Of a stretch of DNA of 35,161 nt, positions 15,406-24,100 are shown piece by piece; within the stretch, counting starts at the first letter, position 1; every line of letters starts with the position of its first letter. The translations under genes and the position numbers were made by a program. The notes beneath the pieces were generated by a model. It saw only the letters and a program-made list of their open reading frames with translations, did no database searches and was not told where the DNA came from. The stretch spans positions 1 through 35,161 of the forward strand of contig JANQKW010000188.1 in assembly GCA_028280905.1 (NCBI GenBank), read 5' to 3'. The stretch comes from Porticoccaceae bacterium. Lineage in GTDB: Bacteria > Pseudomonadota > Gammaproteobacteria > Pseudomonadales > Porticoccaceae.

Positions 15406-16551
15406 TCAGCTATCTTTTATATAGCTATTAATGATCTTCCGGATAAAGGCCTTGCCATCCTCTCGATCATAGGTCTTGCTATCCACAACCGATTGTGAAT
15501 AGTCGAACAGCGGCACGAAAATCGGAACGCCCTGTACCTTATCGTGCAAATGCAACGCTCGGCGCTTTTCTGATACCTCTACCCAAGCGGCACGCACATC
15601 AGCCCAGAAAGGCCCCGCCAACGCCATGTAATTATCGCCCGGCGTGAAATCAAAATCCCTGATCCTTTGATACCTGGCCACGCCAAGCTCCTTGGACAAA
15701 TAGGGTTGTTGCGCGTCCGGTCTGCCCGATTTGTCCACCACCAACTTCCAATTTTCTTCCTCCTGCACCCAACCGGTGCGGGTAATGGTGTGGCGATTAA
15801 AGCCTTCAAGCGCCTGGTAATCCTTCCGCACGCTGTGCTCCCTGCGGGGCAGCGGACGCCGGGTTACATCGCTAATCCAGGTGGAGAAACTCCCGTTGTG
15901 CCGCCAGCGCCCCATAGACTCGTAACGCGGTGAATCGTCAACCTGGAAAACAGCCTGACTCCATCTGCCCTTGCGGCTTTTGCGAGATACCGACTGTTTA
16001 GACCATTGGTTCCTGTGCTCAAAGGTGAGTAGTTCGTCGTCCTGGTAGGTCCAGTCCTGACGCCAGTGTTTCATCACCATGGGCTCGGAAGCAGAACCGT
16101 CCTGCTGCTGAAAGTACATGACCATCAGATGCTGCAGGCTGATAAAGTCCTCGCGCTCCTCCACAACGTAAACATATTCCGTGCCCCAGGACTGATAGGG
16201 CCTGTCCCGCTCAAATCTCTCGCTAAAACCCACGATTTCAAGAAAATCGAAGCTGACCTTGTACGGGCCGGCCATAGCCAAAATCGCCCGGCGATCCCGC
16301 TCGAAATCCGTTAGCCCCTGTTCCTGGATTGCCAGCCAGCCCGGGTGAGGCCGGGTATCCAACGTCACGGGCATACCACGGCTGCTGCCACCACGGGGGT
16401 GATCGTTGCAATCATCGCTGATAGCCCAACTGAACACGTAGCGCTCGTTGACTTCTGCGCAGTCCCGCTCTGCTGGAGAATAGGCCAGCACCTCAGCGAC
16501 TAATAGCGACAACAACAGGCCAATCGGTGCCTTGGTGAAATTCATATTCAT
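15406..16551 (-). CDS. DUF6607 family exported protein
   Basis: 381 aa. A signal peptide is visible (MNMNFTKAPIGLLLSLLVAE, cleavage probably after EVLA). The mature part carries blocks typical of DUF6607: GPYKVSFDFLEIVGF, PYQSWGTEYVYVVEEREDFI, SLQHLMVMYF, PMVMKHWRQDWTYQD and WVQEEENWKLVV. The repeated antiparallel beta pattern, rich in Trp and Tyr, suggests a lipocalin-like or beta-sheet periplasmic protein. The function is not established. It starts 27 nt after the stop of the Ni-SOD maturation protease on the same strand, so it is probably the last gene of that unit and may share its iron or nickel control. Confidence 0.8.
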   Translation of the reverse strand: MNMNFTKAPIGLLLSLLVAEVLAYSPAERDCAEVNERYVFSWAISDDCNDHPRGGSSRGMPVTLDTRPHPGWLAIQEQGLTDFERDRRAILAMAGPYKVSFDFLEIVGFSERFERDRPYQSWGTEYVYVVEEREDFISLQHLMVMYFQQQDGSASEPMVMKHWRQDWTYQDDELLTFEHRNQWSKQSVSRKSRKGRWSQAVFQVDDSPRYESMGRWRHNGSFSTWISDVTRRPLPRREHSVRKDYQALEGFNRHTITRTGWVQEEENWKLVVDKSGRPDAQQPYLSKELGVARYQRIRDFDFTPGDNYMALAGPFWADVRAAWVEVSEKRRALHLHDKVQGVPIFVPLFDYSQSVVDSKTYDREDGKAFIRKIINSYIKDS

Positions 16552-16578
16552 AGTCGATAAGACGCTGTATTGGGAAAA

Positions 16579-16881
16579 TTATAAACCTAGAATACCCCGT
16601 TTCCTTACCCTGAAAAGCAAGGCGCCCACCACTTTGCTCTTCTCAACAGGCGTCTCACAGAACCTGGATGTGGCCGCATTGTTATCACCGCATAGCCTTA
16701 ACGTTTGATTATCCAGCACCGCAGCTATTCGCTTGATGATAAAAAAGTCCTTTTCAGCCTCCAGCACCACCACCATGCCCGCGCGAAGCAGAAATCGAGG
16801 CAAGGCCACGACAACGGCCCGGTCGCCTTCAGGTATTGTCGGCGACATACTTTCGCCGACCACCTCAAAACAATATAGCAA
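16579..16881 (-). CDS. sodX: Nickel-type superoxide dismutase maturation protease
   Basis: 100 aa S26 signal-peptidase-like serine protease. The nucleophile block is VVGESMSPTI (Ser in SMSP) and the general base Lys lies in FFIIKRI (about residue 51). LCGDNNAATSR is the conserved GDN..SxDSR-like box. It removes the N-terminal propeptide of Ni-SOD so that the new His1 can bind nickel. The start is TTG, one base after the sodN TAA, and is presumably translationally coupled because no separate ribosome site is seen. The pairing with sodN is the usual arrangement and supports both calls. The gene is also listed under other names in databases. Confidence 0.88.
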   Translation of the reverse strand: MLYCFEVVGESMSPTIPEGDRAVVVALPRFLLRAGMVVVLEAEKDFFIIKRIAAVLDNQTLRLCGDNNAATSRFCETPVEKSKVVGALLFRVRKRGILGL

Positions 16882-16882
16882 A

Positions 16883-17392
16883 TTATTCGGCCCCGCTTAA
16901 AACCGGTTGCACCATCTCAAGCTTCGGCAGGTTGGAAGAAACAACCGTTTGTGTTTCTATATCTTTCGTTTGCCAAAATGCCGCGGCAAAACGGTTGACC
17001 AGAGCAACCAGCTCGCGTCCGTTGTCCACCGCGGTTTGCTGTTTACAGGCGGATGCCTTCTGCATGATTTCGTGCACCAGACCATGAACTTCCGGGACCA
17101 TTTCGATCTGGGCAGCCTTGAAGTAATCACCCCAGATAATCACCACCTCGGACTTTACTTTCGCCGCGTGGGACTCTTTTTGTTCCACCAGCCTGGCCAG
17201 TTTGGCCAAGTTCTCCACCGACGCATCACCCCCAACCAACTTGGGTTCAAGTTCCTCGATCAGGTCGAGAAAACGGGCAACCGATAACGCGGCATTTTGC
17301 GCGATAGCTGGATCGTAAATACCACAGGGAACATCACAGTGGGCATGCGCCCGGCGGACAGTTAACAAACTGCTGAGCTTATCTTTTAACAT
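16883..17392 (-). CDS. sodN: Nickel superoxide dismutase precursor
   Basis: 169 aa. The nickel hook is explicit: HCDVPCGIYDP, in which His1, Cys2 and Cys6 of the mature enzyme bind nickel. Cleavage before this His leaves a 17-residue propeptide (MLKDKLSSLLTVRRAHA). The rest is the expected four-helix bundle (ARFLDLIEELEPK, ENLAKLARLVEQKESHAAKV, EVHGLVHEIMQKASACKQQ). It dismutates superoxide to oxygen and hydrogen peroxide in the cytoplasm as a homohexamer. It lies between a small His-rich membrane protein gene and its maturation protease on one strand. The ATG has AGGA about 10 nt upstream. A Fur-type operator lies further upstream, consistent with replacing Fe-SOD when iron is scarce. Confidence 0.95.
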   Translation of the reverse strand: MLKDKLSSLLTVRRAHAHCDVPCGIYDPAIAQNAALSVARFLDLIEELEPKLVGGDASVENLAKLARLVEQKESHAAKVKSEVVIIWGDYFKAAQIEMVPEVHGLVHEIMQKASACKQQTAVDNGRELVALVNRFAAAFWQTKDIETQTVVSSNLPKLEMVQPVLSGAE

Positions 17393-17425
17393 TTTCTTAT
17401 CAATCCTAGAAATCTCAGTTGAGAA

Positions 17426-17632
17426 TTATCGTTTCTCGCTGGAAGACTGAACACCCTTCTGGACAGGAGGATATCTCAATACAGCGGTGGATAATAATAC
17501 CGATACCATAATAAAGATCAAACCCAGAGCGGCCATGCTTGGACTCGGAGCTTGTACTTGATGGTGATGCGCAAACGCGGACTGGGGAACAAAGAATAAG
17601 CAAGCAATCAAAAAGCTTTTTATCGCCGTCAA
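17426..17632 (-). CDS. Small His-rich exported/membrane protein of the Ni-SOD operon
   Basis: About 68 aa. A TTG start at 17632 is chosen because AAGGAG lies 7 nt upstream and a signal peptide begins there (TAIKSFLIACLFFVPQSAFA). After the AFA cleavage site the mature N-terminus would be HHHQVQAPSPS, a potential metal ligand similar in spirit to the amino-terminal His motifs of nickel and copper proteins. One membrane helix follows (MAALGLIFIMVSVLLSTAVL), with a short charged tail. It lies 33 nt upstream of sodN on the same strand. Nickel delivery or sensing is inferred from position and the His cluster only. An alternative TTG start at 17656 adds 8 residues. Confidence 0.6.
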   Translation of the reverse strand: MTAIKSFLIACLFFVPQSAFAHHHQVQAPSPSMAALGLIFIMVSVLLSTAVLRYPPVQKGVQSSSEKR

Positions 17633-17670
17633 AGCCAATCTCCTTTTTAGAATCAATCAGAGCAATTACT

Positions 17671-17688
17671 CTATTGCATACCCAATAG
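17671..17688. promoter_or_regulatory. Small dyad before the Ni-SOD unit
   Basis: CTATTG-catacc-CAATAG, a 6-bp dyad with a 6-bp spacer, lies 39 nt before the start of the His-rich protein. It may be an operator. It does not match the long-spaced NikR consensus. Confidence 0.3.
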
Positions 17689-17722
17689 AATCGCATCTGT
17701 CACTGTACACAATAAAGGTTAA

Positions 17723-17753
17723 GCCCCGACAACATATAGCATGCTGCCGGGGC
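17723..17753. other. Leader hairpin between operator 3 and the Ni-SOD unit
   Basis: GCCCCG (17723-17728) pairs with CGGGGC (17748-17753), with further broken pairing inside (CA..TG, CAT..ATG). On the minus strand it is followed only by a weak T-rich stretch. It could be an attenuator, the terminator of a short leader transcript, or an mRNA-stability structure. Confidence 0.4.
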
Positions 17754-17846
17754 ACACCTCTGTTCTAGCGGCCGTTAAAAATGGGGGTGGGGGTAAGAGA
17801 GGTTCCTACAATTCGCATAAACCTCCCAACTATTTTCAACAGCCCG

Positions 17847-17876
17847 CTAACCAGCTCTAGAATTTATAGGGCGCAT
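17847..17876 (-). other. Possible 9-codon leader ORF downstream of Fur-type operator 3
   Basis: ATG at 17876, with GGGAG about 7 nt upstream, encodes MRPINSRAG and then TAG. Its distance from the operator (~42 nt) matches the operator-to-start distances of paralogues A (39 nt) and B (46 nt). It may be a leader peptide or what remains of a third gene of that type. Confidence 0.3.
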
Positions 17877-17918
17877 AATTATCTCCCTATTAAAGAATTT
17901 CCCAAGAGATGCGAATTA

Positions 17919-17959
17919 TAATGATAATTATTCGTATTTGCAATGCATTGTAAATGATC
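17919..17959. promoter_or_regulatory. Fur-type operator 3 (upstream of the Ni-SOD unit)
   Basis: AATGATAATTATTCGTATTT followed by gcaatgcattgtaaatgatc. The core 17923-17944 matches operators 1 and 2 (GATAAT-n-ATTC-n-T-r-TTTGCA). It includes a standard Fur-box array (AATGATAATTATT). It lies about 290 bp upstream of the first Ni-SOD unit gene and 200 bp past the 3' end of the TcA gene. Confidence 0.65.
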
Positions 17960-18162
17960 AATTGACAGTCTTTCAATAGTTTCCCTTTGAATGCTGGGAT
18001 TACGCTGGTCAGTCCGTTTTCATACACGAATTAGCGGGAATTTCAGTTCCCTGTTTTGAACACAAACTGGGAAGGCGCGCATTGAACTTGGGACGACCGG
18101 CTAATCCGGGGCATACCTAATTCAGATCGGAAGAAGTCAAATTGCCAGTGCCGAATTTTTGC
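17960..18162. other. Intergenic stretch 3' of the TcA gene
   Basis: Nothing with a convincing function is seen here: no open frame with a ribosome site and no strong terminator hairpin directly after the TcA stop. A small GGGAA..TTCCC stem (about 18029-18044) is the only structure. Confidence 0.5.
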
Positions 18163-21100
18163 TTATGCGCGACCAATTGAATATGAGACCAAAATAAATA
18201 TATCTTTGAAGTCGCGCGCTAACGCCAACGTCTGTAACACTGCAGCCTCTTGAACCTCAATACCAATTTCCGAATCCAGGGTTAAGCCGGAAAACTCGAG
18301 CATGGGTTCCACTTCCCGGAGGGTTCCCGTTTTTTCCTGAACGACCATAGCGCAGCTGGAAAGAGAAATTCCGCGCGCGGCAGCGATATATGGGAAGTGA
18401 TGAGGAACAAACGTCAAATTCACGGGAGATGGATCTCCCTCCTCCCCGGCGTTTGATAGTTGATGCCAAATATCCGAAAAATGAGTTCTCATTGAGAGAA
18501 GCTGAACGAACTCTGAGTTGCTGAAATTAGCTGACTCCAGCTCAGAAATCCGCTGCTCGCGTCTGCTCGCATCGCTTCTCGCCGTATAGTTAATCGTGAG
18601 AATAACGTCTGAAATAGTCGAGTAATCGAATTGGGCAATACTGGTCGGCGGAAGCTCCAATTTCCATAGTCCAGTTACCGGGCGCCCTTCAAACGGCAAA
18701 TAGCGTTCGTCGCGTAAATCAAATTGGAATAGACCGGAATCGTTTTGCGCGCTGCTTAGTGCGATTGAGTCAGCTTGCGAACCTTCGGCACTTAAGCTCA
18801 GCTCGCAGCTCAAAGTGGTATAGGGCCCTGAAACCGCCGGAATAGTTAACGACACCGACTTAATCCGACGATTGACATGGTCGGGGTAGTCCAGATCGAA
18901 AATATATTCGGGAATACTGAACTCGCAAGTGCCGGAACGCTTGAGTTCGATCAAGCTATTCGCATCGACACGATGCAGTGACACATGTTTGCTCAATTCT
19001 AGTTTTCTGTCGTTATTGGCGATGTAGTGTGCGTCTAGCCGGTTGAGATCGTGGATTAAGCGCTCTCCTGACAGCAGGCCCTTCTTCATACCATCCCAAT
19101 AGCTGAATTCGATAATTGAGGCCGGGGCATCATCCAGCTCAAAGTTCAAACACGCTTCGGCTTGTTTCGCCATACTCAGGGCGAGTTGATAGGCTTGATA
19201 GTGCAAGGCAGACAACTGACTCACCATCCAGCCGTAAAGTTGGGCATTGGTAAACTTATCACGGAGGAAAAGATCTGCTTCTTCGCTATTGGCAATCTGT
19301 TGTTCTTGATCGGCAATTTCCTTTTCAGCGATTGCCATTCGGATTTCGCTTGCCAACTGATCTTTTTCAATACGTTCGATCTCGCGTTTGGCTTGATCGA
19401 CTTGAAACTGCCATTCCATTTCTCGGCGGACATTTGAAGCGTCGCGCGCCAGCAAACCGGCAGTCCGGTTCAGTAATCCGCCAACTGCTTGGTAAGTATT
19501 GCCCATCGCTTGGGTTAAATGCCCCATATTTACCCCTCCAACTTCGACTTGAGGTTGAAATCCCACCACGCCGAGTTGAGGAAAGGCAAACAATGTTGAT
19601 GCAACTGCATTTGTAACTTCTGCACGCGTTGAATACAGATTTGCGCCCATCAGGAGTGCGGTTTCCAGGTCTTCTTGAAACAAATTTCCCTCATTTATCA
19701 AGTCCTGGTAGTAGTCTCTTCGATCCATAGCCGCGAAGAGCCCTTTTTCTATGCTTGCGTGAGCTTCCTGAGTCTCTTTCAGCCTCTCCTTTTTGATTTC
19801 AAGAATACGTTTTTGCATGCCCAGTTCATGGTTTGACCGTAGCTGCGACAATTCCTCAGCATCTTGTTTTTCTAGGGCGGATAAGAGGGCTCCACCGAGA
19901 CTGCGAACTTCACCGGCAAACTCCTTGGCCTTTTGCAACATATAATTGAAGCGATAATGCGGCAGCGGTGCGCTCATTCCAGAGATGGCAGCACCTATAT
20001 CTACACCCGCGGCTGCAGCTTTAACCAGCATAGCCGGGTCTATAGGTGGTTGATACAAGGCTAGGGTGCGTTCCACCCCCTCGATGTTCATGCAATGTCG
20101 TATTTTAAATAGCCTGTCGGCAACCGTATTCCAATATTCCTCAATACGGTCATTTGCGGGAATACAGAAAGCGCCCATCTCGGTGTAAAAATCGTTTTGG
20201 TCTGGCTTGGCTGGAGGTAGATTGACTCCACTAGCAACCAAAAGAGGATGCACCTGTTCTTTGCCTTCATCATGTTCTTGTAGGGTTCGGCTATTTGATC
20301 GCAAGCCCGCTTTTGGCATTGCGACGGGAGCCGGGCCGATGATTTGCGCTGCATGAATATAGAGTTGCGCCGCCTCGGCAACTGATTCCATGGTGTCTCG
20401 TCGGAACAAATCATCTGCCCAAGCCAGTAGATTATCGATATAGGCAATAAAGGTTGCCCGCATATAAGAAACGTTTCGCAAGCGGGCAATAGCGTGCGGG
20501 TTAAAGGGGTTTTGCTCCCATTCCGCCACCTGCGCCTCAAATTCACCGAAGTTTTGCTCGGCGAATTCGGTAATTTCGTCCTGGCTCCCGTCCAGCAAGC
20601 GCAAATGTTCATCAAAGAATGGCCGAAATCGCCAGCTAGACCGGTTGCTGGTATTGTCTTTTGATACCGGGTCAAAGATATAGTGAAGCCACTTTTGTGC
20701 ATCTTCGTATTTGCGATTGCGCGTTAGCTGCTTGGCAATGGCGAAAGGCGCGTGAAAAAATATCTCCCAGTTGTAAACGCTGTATGCATGGCGTCGGTTA
20801 AATTCGAAGCGCTCTTCGTTCTCTTCGTTGAGCTCGACCAGGCTCGTTGGCGCTAGCTCGCTGTTAAACAAGCCCCTCTGAATACTCTGCCTTTTTAGGG
20901 CAATGGCGTTGCTGTGGCCGGAATCTGCATCAGGGCGGTAAAGCGCATCGATGCCACCGCGATATAGTTCTTCAACAATGATGTCTGCGAATGGGTGATA
21001 AAGTACGGATACATTCCATTTGTTGCTTTCGGAAAGCTTGCCAACAGCCTGTGTAACAGGCGCCACTTCCGGACGCATCACTGATTCGATGCCAGCCCAG

Positions 21101-24100
21101 TCTTTGCTAGTTGCCGGCGTGGTGTTTAGAGACAGGTCACTACTGGGCCGTCCGTCGGCTAATTTGCCGTCGGATCTCCCGACGGGTGTGGCAGCCGTGC
21201 GCATACCCACGTTCGCAAAAACAGAAGAAATAGTGGTGTCGAGTATTTGCGAACCGTGAATAAGTGATAGCGCTTGGAAGTTAGTGTTAGCGGCCCTGAG
21301 CAGCTCCCTTGTTTGGTTTGCAGGCACCTTGGGTACATCCGCAACATTCACCAACGGTTTGGATAAAGATTTATTAGTTGGCTCGAAGAAATACGAGCGA
21401 TTCTTATGCCCGAACAAAAAAGGCGAGTAATTCGGGTTATAACCAAGGATTCTCTCAGGATAAACCCTTGCGCCAACGTTAGAATCCCAACTAACCAGTG
21501 TTTGATCCTGACCCTCTATATCCAACTTAAGCCAAGGTAAAGGGTGGATAGAGCCGTAATACTGGCCTTTAGGAAACATACTGGAAAAATGATAGGGGAT
21601 TTCAAATTGAGGCGCCTGACGTTCGTCTTTTGCGGCTATCTGTTCAAGCACTGGATCAAATTCGAATAAGCCTAAACGATAGGCGTAAGATTTGCCGTTT
21701 GCGTTTCCGGCGGAGGTACGCAGCTCAATATCTAAATCGTTGAGATTAGGTTTTGCGAGTAACCAGATGCTAGTTGAGTGCCTTAAGTGCGTATCCTCGT
21801 CTTCACCCTCCCGCTCGTATATGGTATTGACGCTATCGACAGAGCGTCGTCCGGCAGCCCAGCCAGTTGTCGGATCAAATTGAGACCAGCTCAGACTGCA
21901 TTCAAAATAAGTATAGGACAGTGCAAGCGCGTCCTTTTGTGATTTAAGGCTAACCAAGTCATGCTTTAAATCTATCAGTAACTCTTCAGCCTCACTCTTA
22001 CGTCCTTCCAAATTGTCAACTACATGCGACCACATGAAACCCATGCCGGCGTAATTATCCCTGGCGTAGCTCTCATATTTATCTATTGCGTCTATGTAGT
22101 CTTGAATAAGACGACTTTTTTCGTTGATTTCGTCACGACAAATTTCCTCGTCCGCTTCTATAGCCGCTAAGCGTTCTTTATATCTTCTGTGCGAAATATT
22201 GACCTTTTCCGCCAAATTCAACCAAAACAGGAAAATTCGATTTTGAAAAATAACAGGCAGTAAGTGATCGCCTTCGATCTCCTGCTCTATTGCTTGCCAG
22301 CCATCCCATAGCCCATTGGAATCGCGTTTGCACCAATAGTATTTGCGTGGGTGATCGCTGCTGCGAGCAAACACATAATGCCGATTGGCCTCCACATCTT
22401 GAAGGCTAGCCACCATTTCCATGCGGGAAAGAGAGAGTAGACCCCGCGCATAATTTAGGAGTGTTTTTTCTGCACGCTCAGCGTCTACTTCACCCTGCAA
22501 AAGTTCAGTTTCCAATTCAACGAAGAGTTCAGATTTGTTATCCCTTAACTCGGGCTCAACCCAGTTTTCTGGTGTCAGAAAGACTTTGCGGTTGGCCTCC
22601 CATACGCGGTAGTTTTTGCGCCATGCCCATTGTTCGATGTCTTGGCTGTTAAATGAGCAATCCGTTTCCAAATTCAGCATGATGCGCTGAATCAACTGCT
22701 GCAGGCCGGCAATGGCCTGTTTGGTCCGCGAGGTATCGAAACAAGCACTCATCTCCGGGTCTATCAGCACATGCTCATATAACTCGTGAGTATTCTGGAA
22801 GCCCAGTTTTTTACCTTTGTTTCGGGATTGAGTGAGAGCAGTCTCCACCAGCCGTTGGCGACAATCTTCTCGAATGGGGTCGTTGAGTTGCCTTAACAGA
22901 TCCCAATAGTCGTTTTCGGGCACGCTCAGCTGAAGTAGATCCTGAGCCTCGCTGGCGTCGTGACCCCTAATTGCGGACCATACCTGTTCGGCTGAGCCGC
23001 CGGTTGATTGCAGGACTTCCAATAGTTGGCTAAGCGCCAGAAAGCCTCCCTTGTTTATAAAATCATTTTTACTGGAGAAGTTAAGGGCATCAGCACCCAA
23101 CAGATAACTTAGGCTCTGTTCGGACCACAAACCTTGATCTGCCGACAACGCCTGAACCAATGACTGGTTACCCTTTAGAGAAACGAACAAGCTATTTTCA
23201 GTTGAAAAATACAGTTGGTTGACGCGCTGATGCTCAGCCAAATTAATGAGCTCGATTAGGCTCGCGGCACTATCCGCTTGCCTCGACGGGAGATTCGACG
23301 GATCAAGCCAAGCCATATTGGCGGCAGTCTCGATAACCGTCGACAAGTCTTCCTCGGAGAAGGCTAGTTTTTCTTGCAGCCAAGCGAGTTTGCTCATTTT
23401 GATCAAACCATCGACCAGATCATTGTTGTTTTCGTCACTGGCTTCAGACAATTGAGCGAGGAAATCTTGTTGTTGGGCGGAAGTTAGCAGAATAGTTGAT
23501 GAGGAAACTGCCCAGGCTTCGGATAGCCGATCGACAAGCGCTGCTATAGCCGGGGGCAAGCCTTCCTGAGCTTCATCTGCGGTTTCAGCCATAGCTGTTT
23601 GCAGTTGATCGAGCAAGCTGAGATTTGATTCATAGGAAAAATTATGTCCGGCGGCTGCTACGCTAAGCAAGCAAATGGCGTCTTCTAGATCCAAATCATG
23701 CCGGGCAAGATCCGCGACCAAATGGGTGATATGTAACAAGCCAGCAGGTGTATCCGAAGTTTGCTGTACGGCTTCTTCCAAGGTGGCATATAGATCGTCA
23801 GAAAGACCAAATTCCTCGGCCAAAACGGCCCTTCTGATATTTGCATCCTGTTCCCACAACAGCAGAAGCTCGTCAGCGGGTGTTTTTAGTAATCGCGAAA
23901 GCTGCTCAATTGCGCTTAGATTCTCCCGCCATACAAGAGGTTTAGTCGCGTCAAATACTTCCAGAGCAAACAATCGATCAAGCAAACCTGCGGAGTAACC
24001 GGTTTGCAGATGTAATCGTCCAAAAAACTGCAATTTACGGAGCGTTTCATCATCCAGAAGTGACCAATCGATATTGCCTAAGCTATCAAAAGTTCCTAAA

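Noticed and set aside
18131..18145. AGATCGGAAGA followed by agtc, resembling the start of a common sequencing adapter
   Set aside because: The match ends after 11-12 bases and the surrounding sequence is ordinary; a chance match is more likely than contamination.
20088..20702. 204-codon frame inside the TcA gene
   Set aside because: Same-strand shadow in another frame; the TcA frame is continuous and conserved through this region.
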